Assembly (NCBI GenBank): GCA_900550185.1
Contig: URRN01000065.1
Coordinates: 1-11,035 of the forward strand
Length of the DNA stretch: 11,035 bases
DNA from: an uncultured Collinsella sp.
GTDB lineage: Bacteria; Actinomycetota; Coriobacteriia; Coriobacteriales; Coriobacteriaceae
Direction of reading: 5' to 3'
The translations under genes were made by a program, and so were the position numbers. This document shows positions 1 to 4,910 of the stretch, piece by piece (within the stretch, counting starts at the first letter, position 1; each line of letters begins with the position of its first letter). The notes beneath the pieces were generated by a model. It was not told the DNA's origin. It saw only the letters and a list, made by a program, of their open reading frames with translations, and did no database searches.

Positions 1-189
1 TTCGGCGCCACTCAGGAGCGGGAAACCCGGATAGTTCTCGACCTCATTGGTTGTGGCGATCTGCCCTCCCGACATGCCCTGCTCAATCACGGTCGTCGTC
101 AGGTTGGCACGCGCAGCATAAATGGCGGCAGCATAGCCCGCGGGGCCGCCACCGATAATCGCAACATCGATCGGCTGATCGGTAGTCAT
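1..189 (-). CDS. trxB: Thioredoxin reductase, N-terminal part (cut by window edge)
   Basis: The first 63 codons of an FAD/NADPH-dependent thioredoxin reductase, the cytoplasmic enzyme that uses NADPH to re-reduce thioredoxin. Seen directly: the N-terminal dinucleotide-binding motif GGGPAGYAAAIYAARA (residues 13-28), followed by GGQIATTNEVENYPGFP, a hallmark of the TrxB family near the FAD site. The redox CxxC and the NADPH domain would lie off the left edge. The start at 189 is supported by an AGAGGA ribosome binding site 7 bases upstream. The gene is divergent from the glycosyltransferase gene; no convincing trxB promoter could be picked in the 118 bases between them. Confidence 0.95.
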   Translation of the reverse strand, partial: MTTDQPIDVAIIGGGPAGYAAAIYAARANLTTTVIEQGMSGGQIATTNEVENYPGFPLLSGAE

Positions 190-264
190 GGAACATCCTC
201 TCGTCGAAACATTGACGTTCTTTGCGCTCATACCCAAATTTACGTGAACGTGACACTCATGCAC

Positions 265-270
265 TACAAT
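265..270 (+). promoter_or_regulatory. Putative -10 element of the glycosyltransferase gene
   Basis: TACAAT (5 of 6 match to TATAAT) lies 37 bases before the preferred start codon at 308, predicting a leader of about 30 bases. No good -35 hexamer is seen at 16-18 bp spacing (ACGTGA at 242-247 is the nearest), so this is weakly supported. Confidence 0.3.
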
Positions 271-307
271 GATAAATCCGTATTACAAAGCTGAAGGGGA
301 GTTATCG

Positions 308-1609
308 ATGGACCAGGCGCAGACGAGTGACGACGCTCCCCTGCTCACGCACAGCACTCCCCAATCGGAGCAAACCACGCTCCTGGCTCAACAAAAACCT
401 CTCGTGACCATCGTGCACGCCTCCGTTGGCTCGGGCCACAAGGCCGCCGCAAATGCGATAGCGCAGGCATTCGACCTCATCCGCGGCACCAATGGCATCC
501 CCGAGGATATTGAGATTGAAGTGCTCGATATCCTTGATTTTGGACGTATTAAATTCGACGGCAATAAGACCGCGGCTTCTTTTACGGGAGCCACGCGCCC
601 CATTTACGACCTGACCTGGCGATATACGCTTACGGGACATCTTCTCTGGGGTGGCGGAACGGCATGGTCGCGAATTATGTTCCCCGCCTTCAACGAATAT
701 ATTCGTAGCCGCAGGCCCATAGCCGTGGTTGCAACGCACATCACAGCAGCCAATGTTGCCGTGGGCGCCCGCGTAATTACGGGTATCGATTATCCGGTCA
801 TCTGCGTACCGACCGACTACGAAGTCGAGGGATGGTGGCCCCACAAGGACACCGATTTATTCTGTGTTGCCAACGAATTTATGGCCGAAACGCTGCGTCC
901 GCGCAAGGTGCTCGAGACAAAGATTCGCATTACCGGCATTCCTATTCGCGCCGGATTCGACACGGATTACGATCGCGAGGAAGAGATAGCTAAGTTCAAC
1001 CTCCCCACCGACAAGACCGTCGTGCTGGTAATGGCCGGTGCCAGCTTGCCTCAACCGTACGTTCGCTTTCGCGCGGAGATGGACCGCACCCTCCCCTTCC
1101 TACGCAGCTTCGAAGACATGCACTTTGTCTTTTTGCCGGGCAAAGACACCGAATATGCCACCCGCCTCAAAACGCTCTTCGACGCCATGAAGCTCGAAAA
1201 CGTCACGGTTCTGGACTATGTCGATGATATGGCAGCGCTTATGCACGGCTGCGACCTGGCAATTCTCAAATCGGGCGGACTCACCGTCACCGAATGCCTG
1301 TGCGCACACCTGCCGATGATCCTGCTGGGCAAGTCCTATGGCCAGGAAAAGGCCAACACCACCATGCTCACCGGCATGGGCGCCAGCATGCATGTCACCA
1401 CCGCACGAGAGCTCATCGTGACGTTGCGTCATCTCCACGATCATCCTGAGTCGCTCAAGGCACTGCTCATCAACGGCGAAGTACTACGCCGCCCACACGC
1501 AGCCGAAGACATAGCCATCGCAACCATGGAGCTCGTAGGCAAACCCCAAAAGCGCAAAAGAGCCTTTTGCCGCTTCTACTGGGGCGGAAAACCCGCGCAT
1601 ATCCGCTAG
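308..1609 (+). CDS. GT28 / MGDG-synthase-type glycosyltransferase (UgtP/MurG-like)
   Basis: A 433-residue glycosyltransferase of the monogalactosyldiacylglycerol synthase/UgtP group. This family transfers a hexose from a UDP-sugar to diacylglycerol at the inner face of the membrane, making glycolipids that may anchor envelope polymers. Seen: the N-terminal GSGHKAAA motif (residues 41-48) typical of MGDG_synth domains, then TDYEVEGWW (169-177), GIPIRAGF (210-217), and the C-terminal donor-site segment KSGGLTVTE (321-329) followed by GQEKANT. The first 30 residues are a polar extension and the last about 20 are basic (KPQKRKR), which may favour membrane contact. A longer frame opens at 269, but the ATG at 308 has an AAGGGGAG ribosome binding site 6 bases upstream and the 269 ATG overlaps a likely -10, so 308 is preferred. 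The acceptor and the sugar cannot be told from sequence. Confidence 0.85.
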   Translation: MDQAQTSDDAPLLTHSTPQSEQTTLLAQQKPLVTIVHASVGSGHKAAANAIAQAFDLIRGTNGIPEDIEIEVLDILDFGRIKFDGNKTAASFTGATRPIYDLTWRYTLTGHLLWGGGTAWSRIMFPAFNEYIRSRRPIAVVATHITAANVAVGARVITGIDYPVICVPTDYEVEGWWPHKDTDLFCVANEFMAETLRPRKVLETKIRITGIPIRAGFDTDYDREEEIAKFNLPTDKTVVLVMAGASLPQPYVRFRAEMDRTLPFLRSFEDMHFVFLPGKDTEYATRLKTLFDAMKLENVTVLDYVDDMAALMHGCDLAILKSGGLTVTECLCAHLPMILLGKSYGQEKANTTMLTGMGASMHVTTARELIVTLRHLHDHPESLKALLINGEVLRRPHAAEDIAIATMELVGKPQKRKRAFCRFYWGGKPAHIR

Positions 1610-1622
1610 CGTCTTTATGTCC

Positions 1623-1726
1623 GCTTACCTGCGGGAGGCCCCTATATATCATCCCATGCTCAAACATTCTCGCTTCGCTGCGAAACTGCGCGTGGGACGA
1701 TATATAGGGGCCTCCCACAGGTAAGC
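1623..1726 (+). repeat. Long imperfect palindrome, copy A, in the glycosyltransferase 3' UTR
   Basis: Arms 1623-1659 and 1690-1726 pair over 37 bases with 3 imperfect positions; the inner 30 bases (1660-1689) form the loop/core. The 5' arm starts GCTTACCTGCGGGAGG and the 3' arm ends CCTCCCACAGGTAAGC. The core begins TCAAACATTCTCGC and ends TGCGAAACTGC. The same core, with a 9-base insertion, is in the element at 1885-1993 on the opposite strand. No T-run follows either end, so a plain intrinsic terminator is not supported. Known analogues are REP/REPIN-type or MITE-like dispersed palindromes and 3' UTR protective stem-loops; which applies is unknown. Confidence 0.8.
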
Positions 1727-1806
1727 TGCGTTAACGTACTAGCAGATATACCAGATTCCCCACCACTAGAACCTGCAAAGGCGAAACCGGAAAATAAAGA
1801 TACAGC

Positions 1807-1849
1807 AAGCCGATGCGACAAAGGATCCAACCCTTTGTCGCATCGGCTT
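1807..1849. terminator. Perfect 18-bp hairpin, possible bidirectional terminator
   Basis: Arms 1807-1824 and 1832-1849 are perfectly complementary (AAGCCGATGCGACAAAGG and its reverse complement) around a 7-base loop. It sits between two convergent transcription units, where a shared terminator is expected. Against this, U-rich runs are not adjacent: on the plus strand TTATTATTTTC comes about 15 bases after the stem, and on the minus strand TTTATTTT comes about 8 bases after. Termination is inferred from position and stem strength. Confidence 0.5.
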
Positions 1850-1884
1850 ATCAGAAAGAATGATTATTATTTTCAAGCGAGTAG

Positions 1885-1993
1885 CCGCCCGCCCGGGGCT
1901 TACCTATATCGTTCCACGCGCAGTTTCGCAGCGAGCGAAGCGACGCGAGAATGTTTGAGCATGGAATGATATAGGTAAGCCCCGGGCGGGAGG
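1885..1993 (-). repeat. Long imperfect palindrome, copy B, in the dut 3' UTR
   Basis: Arms 1885-1919 and 1959-1993 pair over 35 bases with 3 imperfect positions around a 39-base core (1920-1958). Read on the minus strand, in the sense of dut, the core starts TCAAACATTCTCGC and ends TGCGAAACTGC, as in the element at 1623-1726. The outer stem differs (CCCGCCCGGGGCTTACC here) but is still self-complementary. It starts 12 bases past the dut stop codon. Two imperfect pairs, A-C and T-G near the core, occur at the same places in both copies, so the two arms are distinct conserved sequences and not simply mirror images. Confidence 0.8.
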
Positions 1994-2005
1994 GATACGA
2001 GCGCC

Positions 2006-2449
2006 CTAGGCGATGCCGCTGGAGCCGAAGCCTCCGTTGCCTCGGTCGGTTTTGTCTAGTTCTTCTACTTCTATGAGGTTGACCGTGGGGACTTCTTGGA
2101 TGACGAGTTGGGCTATGCGGTCGCCTTTATTGATTTGAATGTTAATGGAGGGATCCAGGTTGATGAGGATAACCTTGAGTTCTCCTCGGTAGTGGGCGTC
2201 GATGAGGCCCGGCGTGTTGACTATAGACAGGCCCTGCTTGATGGCCAAGCCGCTGCGGGGCTGGACAAAGCCGGCGTAGCCGTCGGGCAGGGCGATGGCC
2301 AACCCAGTAGAGACCAGACGACGTTCGAAGGGCTTCAGGACGCAGTCCTCGTTGGAGCGCAAATCCAAGCCGGCATCGGTGGGATGGGCGTATTTGGGAA
2401 GCTCGACGGTGGGATCGAGACGCTTTATGTTGACGGTAATGTTGGACAT
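2006..2449 (-). CDS. dut: dUTP diphosphatase (dUTPase)
   Basis: A 147-residue trimeric-type dUTPase, hydrolysing dUTP to dUMP and pyrophosphate. This keeps uracil out of DNA and feeds dTMP synthesis. All five family motifs are visible in order: I DAGLDL (25-30), II PRSGLA (64-69), III GLIDAHYRGE (81-90, with the Tyr at 87 that stacks on the uracil), IV GDRIAQLVI (109-117) and V RGNGGFGSSG (136-145), the P-loop-like tail that closes over the substrate. Length is normal for the family. The start lies 4 bases after the nrdR stop, and its AAGGTGA ribosome binding site overlaps that stop, pointing to coupled translation. It is probably the last gene of an SOS-linked operon with the LysM gene and nrdR. 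Confidence 0.97.
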   Translation of the reverse strand: MSNITVNIKRLDPTVELPKYAHPTDAGLDLRSNEDCVLKPFERRLVSTGLAIALPDGYAGFVQPRSGLAIKQGLSIVNTPGLIDAHYRGELKVILINLDPSINIQINKGDRIAQLVIQEVPTVNLIEVEELDKTDRGNGGFGSSGIA

Positions 2450-2453
2450 GGAA

Positions 2454-2897
2454 TCACCTTAGCTTGTCGAGCTCTTGCAGAAACTCATCGACGTCTTTGA
2501 AATCGCGGTAGACCGAGGCAAAGCGGATGTAGGCCACCTTGTCGATCTTGGCCAAGCGCTTGAGCACCATGTCACCCAACTCATGGGACGTGACGGCCGT
2601 CAGTGTGCGAGAGCGCAGCTCGACCTCGATGTCATCGATAATCTCATTGAGCTTCTTAGTGTCGATATCGCGCTTGATGGTGGCGCGCATCAAGCCGACA
2701 AGAAGCTTATTGCGATCGAACCGCTGCTTAGTTCCATCTGACTTAATGACCTCGATAGGGTCCTCGCATCGCTCAAACGTTGTAAAGCGGTAGTTACACG
2801 AGCAACATTCGCGACGGCGCTTAATGGTGTTATTTGACTCCTGCATACGGGAATCAACGACGCGGGTATGTGCCTTGCCGCATTTGGGACAGCGCAT
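2454..2897 (-). CDS. nrdR: Transcriptional repressor NrdR
   Basis: A 147-residue NrdR, the nucleotide-sensing repressor of ribonucleotide reductase genes. Seen: an N-terminal zinc ribbon with Cys3, Cys6, Cys31 and Cys34 (CPKC and CCSC, with an extra Cys32), the signature RRRECCSCNYRFTTFER (27-43), and an ATP-cone domain from about residue 47 (IEVIKSDGTKQRFDRNKL) to about 137. Length and order match the family. The gene lies between the LysM division-inhibitor-like gene (51 bases upstream) and dut (4 bases downstream). The ribosome binding site AGGAGG is strong, but the start codon and part of the site fall in a 12-bp hairpin (2892-2935). No NrdR box is recognised in the window, so its targets are elsewhere. 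Confidence 0.96.
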   Translation of the reverse strand: MRCPKCGKAHTRVVDSRMQESNNTIKRRRECCSCNYRFTTFERCEDPIEVIKSDGTKQRFDRNKLLVGLMRATIKRDIDTKKLNEIIDDIEVELRSRTLTAVTSHELGDMVLKRLAKIDKVAYIRFASVYRDFKDVDEFLQELDKLR

Positions 2898-2935
2898 GGT
2901 ACCTCCTCTTAAACGATAACAAGGGTACCATGCGC
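2892..2935 (-). promoter_or_regulatory. 12-bp perfect hairpin enclosing the nrdR start codon
   Basis: GCGCATGGTACC (2892-2903) and GGTACCATGCGC (2924-2935) are perfect inverted repeats 20 bases apart. In the minus-strand mRNA the 3' arm contains the nrdR ATG and the last bases of its AGGAGGT site, while the first part (AAGAGGA) is in the loop. The pairing would hinder ribosome entry unless opened, for example by ribosomes finishing the upstream LysM gene. A control role is inferred; the repeat itself is plainly visible. A protein operator is an alternative. Confidence 0.6.
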
Positions 2936-2948
2936 AGCGCGATAATGA

Positions 2949-3401
2949 TTACGAACGAGCAGGAACCTTAAGATGCGCACCGGCGGCGAGCGAACCATGC
3001 TCCAGATGATTGACGCTACGGATCATGTCGGAAGTCTCTTGCGTGGAAAGGCCTTCGATTGGATATTCTTCGGCAATCGACCAAAGAGAATCGCCAGGCT
3101 GAACGCGAATGGTCTCGTAGGTAATGTTGGAAACGGACTCGGCATACGCGGCGTGACGAGTGCTAAAGACCGACATAGCGAGGACAAAGAAGAGCGTAAG
3201 CGCAACGGCGACGGCGACAATCGTCGGAACCTTCAGGGCAACGCGGGCCGGCGCGACTACAGCCTGCTGATTGCGAGCAGACTTTACGGTCAAAGGCTGA
3301 AAGCCGGAGCGGCCACCCTGAACAACCGTAAAAGTGGGTTCTGCAGGCGTCTCGAGCTTAAGGGCGAGGTTTCCCTGGACCATATTCGTTACGTTCATCA
3401 T
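2949..3401 (-). CDS. LysM membrane protein, likely SOS cell-division inhibitor (YneA/DivS/ChiZ-like)
   Basis: A 150-residue protein with a polar N-terminal half, one membrane segment (about 58-80, VPTIVAVAVALTLFFVLAMS) and a C-terminal LysM domain (about 97-148, starting IRVQPGDSLWSIAEEYP). The membrane segment should place the LysM domain outside the cytoplasm, on peptidoglycan. Divergence from lexA and this architecture match Bacillus yneA, Corynebacterium divS and mycobacterial Rv2719c, which are SOS-induced and delay septation after DNA damage. The function here is inferred from that match. Two adjacent ATGs exist (3401 and 3398); the AGGAG site is 3 and 6 bases away, so the second may be used, giving 149 residues. 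Transcription likely starts near 3482 from a promoter overlapped by LexA boxes. nrdR and dut follow on the same strand. Confidence 0.8.
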   Translation of the reverse strand: MMNVTNMVQGNLALKLETPAEPTFTVVQGGRSGFQPLTVKSARNQQAVVAPARVALKVPTIVAVAVALTLFFVLAMSVFSTRHAAYAESVSNITYETIRVQPGDSLWSIAEEYPIEGLSTQETSDMIRSVNHLEHGSLAAGAHLKVPARS

Positions 3402-3468
3402 GTTCTCCTCTCGCGTGTTTTGCTGAGAACAGTTTTATCAAGCCGCGCGGACAAAAATGTCTAGCGCG

Positions 3469-3482
3469 AGAACGAATGTTCG
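3469..3482. promoter_or_regulatory. LexA-box-like site 1
   Basis: AGAACGAATGTTCG contains the palindrome GAAC-N4-GTTC, matching the Gram-positive/actinobacterial SOS consensus CGAAC-N4-GTTYG except at the first base. It covers the predicted transcription start of the LysM gene. Confidence 0.8.
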
Positions 3483-3488
3483 GTTATT

Positions 3489-3516
3489 ATTATCTTCGAA
3501 CAGTTGTTCCTGTCAA
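3489..3516 (-). promoter_or_regulatory. Promoter of the LysM-nrdR-dut operon
   Basis: On the minus strand TTGACA (3516-3511, a perfect -35) is followed after 16 bases by GATAAT (3494-3489, 5 of 6 for -10). LexA-box site 2 fills the spacer and site 1 covers the expected start, so LexA binding should block it. The predicted leader is about 80 bases. A comparable promoter for lexA on the plus strand was not found. Confidence 0.7.
3497..3510. promoter_or_regulatory. LexA-box-like site 2
   Basis: CGAACAGTTGTTCC has the CGAAC-N4-GTTC core. Its start is 28 bp from the starts of both neighbouring sites, and it lies in the spacer between the minus-strand -35 and -10. Confidence 0.8.
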
Positions 3517-3524
3517 GCAAAATT

Positions 3525-3538
3525 CGAACATTTGTTTG
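3525..3538. promoter_or_regulatory. LexA-box-like site 3
   Basis: CGAACATTTGTTTG matches CGAAC-N4-GTTYG fully. It ends 23 bases before the preferred lexA start codon and lies upstream of the minus-strand -35, so it probably serves lexA autorepression and cooperative binding with the other two. Confidence 0.8.
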
Positions 3539-3561
3539 ACATGGGTAGAGAGGATGCCCTG

Positions 3562-4206
3562 ATGGCTCGCAAAATTACCAAGCGTCAGCAGCAAATTTAC
3601 GACTTCATCAAGGAATATCAGCAGGAGAAGGGTTATCCGCCCAGCGTGCGCGAGATGGCTTCTGCCGTGGGCCTTTCCTCCCCCAGCACCGTGCACGCCC
3701 ATCTCTCTGCCCTGGAGGCGCGCGGGCTACTCAAGCGCGATGCCACCAAACCGCGCGCCCTGGAACTCTTTAACGAGGATGGTTCCTCTGTCTCAATTTC
3801 TAAATCTGACGAGCCCACCGCACCTCGCGGAACGGTCTCGCTACCGCTCGTTGGTCGCGTCGCGGCTGGGATTCCCATTCTGGCCGAGCAGAATATCGAA
3901 GACACGTTTACTATCCCGACCGAAATCGCCACTGATCAGGGTTCCTTTATCCTTGAGGTGCATGGGAGCTCAATGATCAATGTCGGCATCTTCAATGGCG
4001 ATTACATCATCGTCCGTGAACAAAAGAGTGCCATGAACGGCGAAATTGTCGTGGCCATGATTGATGGTTCGGCGACCGTCAAGACGTTCTACAAGGAGCA
4101 GGGGCGTGTGCGCTTGCAGCCCGAGAACGACACCATGGAACCTATCTATGCAACGAATCCCGTTATCCTGGGCAAAGTCGTCGGCTTGATGCGCCGGTTC
4201 TCGTAA
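3562..4206 (+). CDS. lexA: LexA repressor, SOS regulator
   Basis: A 214-residue LexA. It represses SOS genes as a dimer and is inactivated by RecA-stimulated self-cleavage. Seen: a winged helix DNA-binding domain (about 1-65, with PPSVREMASAVGLSSPSTVHAHL), a linker, and an S24-type peptidase domain with cleavage bond Ala102-Gly103 (VGRVAAGIP), nucleophile Ser137 in GSSM, and the general base Lys174 in ATVKTF. The usual Asp of GDSM is replaced by Ser136. An open frame begins at 3457 and another ATG is at 3541, but the upstream part spans the LexA boxes; ATG 3562 has AGAGAGGA 7 bases upstream and gives the normal N-terminus MARKITKRQQQIYDFI. The stop overlaps the next start as TAATG. Confidence 0.96.
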   Translation: MARKITKRQQQIYDFIKEYQQEKGYPPSVREMASAVGLSSPSTVHAHLSALEARGLLKRDATKPRALELFNEDGSSVSISKSDEPTAPRGTVSLPLVGRVAAGIPILAEQNIEDTFTIPTEIATDQGSFILEVHGSSMINVGIFNGDYIIVREQKSAMNGEIVVAMIDGSATVKTFYKEQGRVRLQPENDTMEPIYATNPVILGKVVGLMRRFS

Positions 4207-4910
4207 TGCAAAAACGCATCACCATATTTGATACCGTCCGCGGGTTTACGATGATTTCTATGGCAGGTTTTCACGCTTGCTATGATCTCGCCTACCTGTA
4301 CGGCTGGGATATGCCCTGGTTTACCCAGTCAGCCTTTCAAGACATCTGGCGCGCCAGCATCAGCTGGGTATTTTTGTTTATCGCCGGTTGGATGTGCACC
4401 CTTTCGCGCAACAATATCAAACGTGCCGCCAAATACGCCTTAGCAGCACTCGTTGTCTGGTTGGCAACAACACTTGTCTCAGTCGACGATTCGGTTAATT
4501 TTGGCATCATCTACTGCATGGCCGCATGCACCGGCATCGTGGCGTTGACCGATCCCGTCCTTAAGAAGATAACGGCGAGATGGGGCATGCCCCTATGCCT
4601 TATGTTGTTCGTAATCACCTGGAGCATCCCCAAAACGATCTACCCTGTCCCCTACCTGGCGTGGCTGGGATTTCCGAGCCCTAGGTTTATCTCAGGTGAT
4701 TACTACCCCATCATCCCGTTTATCTTTATGTATCTTGCAGGATACTTCGCCGCACACATAGCGCAGGGAATCGATAAGACCGTCCCTAGCTGGGCCTACG
4801 CCAACCCCCTGCCGGCGCTCGCCAGCCTTGGACGTCACGCTCTCCTCTTTTATCTGCTGCATCAGCCCATCATTCTGGGCATTTTGGAGCTCGTCTACTC
4901 GGTGCGATAA
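4206..4910 (+). CDS. DUF1624-type membrane acyltransferase (heparan-alpha-glucosaminide N-acetyltransferase-like)
   Basis: A 234-residue integral membrane protein with about seven hydrophobic segments (roughly 12-32, 48-66, 75-93, 98-116, 128-146, 168-188 and 207-231). Its start RITIFDTVRGFTMISMAGFH, with Asp9, Arg12 and His23, and its end GRHALLFYLLHQP (209-221) fit the DUF1624/HGSNAT-like family. Those proteins are thought to pass acetyl groups across the membrane to sugars, but bacterial substrates are mostly unknown. The start overlaps the lexA stop (TAATG) and has no clear ribosome binding site, so translation probably depends on lexA and expression should follow the SOS response. Whether it acts on envelope glycans is inference. 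Its last 16 bases overlap the convergent hflX. Confidence 0.75.
   Translation: MQKRITIFDTVRGFTMISMAGFHACYDLAYLYGWDMPWFTQSAFQDIWRASISWVFLFIAGWMCTLSRNNIKRAAKYALAALVVWLATTLVSVDDSVNFGIIYCMAACTGIVALTDPVLKKITARWGMPLCLMLFVITWSIPKTIYPVPYLAWLGFPSPRFISGDYYPIIPFIFMYLAGYFAAHIAQGIDKTVPSWAYANPLPALASLGRHALLFYLLHQPIILGILELVYSVR

Larger units (their letters stand above)
1610..2005. other. 396-base convergent non-coding region with three stem-loops
   Basis: The region lies between the converging 3' ends of the glycosyltransferase gene and dut. No credible gene is seen. It contains two long palindromes (1623-1726 and 1885-1993), each starting 12-13 bases past a stop codon, and a perfect 18-bp hairpin between them (1807-1849). 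The remaining bases (1727-1806 and 1850-1884) are A/T-rich with no recognised feature. Confidence 0.8.

Noticed and set aside
269..307. Upstream ATG at 269 as the glycosyltransferase start
   Set aside because: It has no ribosome binding site and overlaps the likely -10 TACAAT; ATG 308 has AAGGGGAG at 6 bases.
302..844. Minus-strand frames within the glycosyltransferase gene (302-844, 1100-1444)
   Set aside because: They are antisense shadows of a well-supported gene, with low-complexity composition and no family motifs.
1470..1718. Minus-strand frame covering the glycosyltransferase 3' end and palindrome A
   Set aside because: About half of it is the palindrome and the rest is antisense to a real gene; there is no ribosome binding site.
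1623..1993. CRISPR-like array or transposon ends formed by the repeated cores
   Set aside because: There are only two copies, in opposite strands, with no regular spacers, no target-site duplications and no transposase nearby.
3457..3561. Upstream in-frame starts (3457, 3541) for lexA
   Set aside because: They would translate through the LexA boxes and add residues not seen in the family; ATG 3562 has a good ribosome binding site and gives the standard N-terminus.
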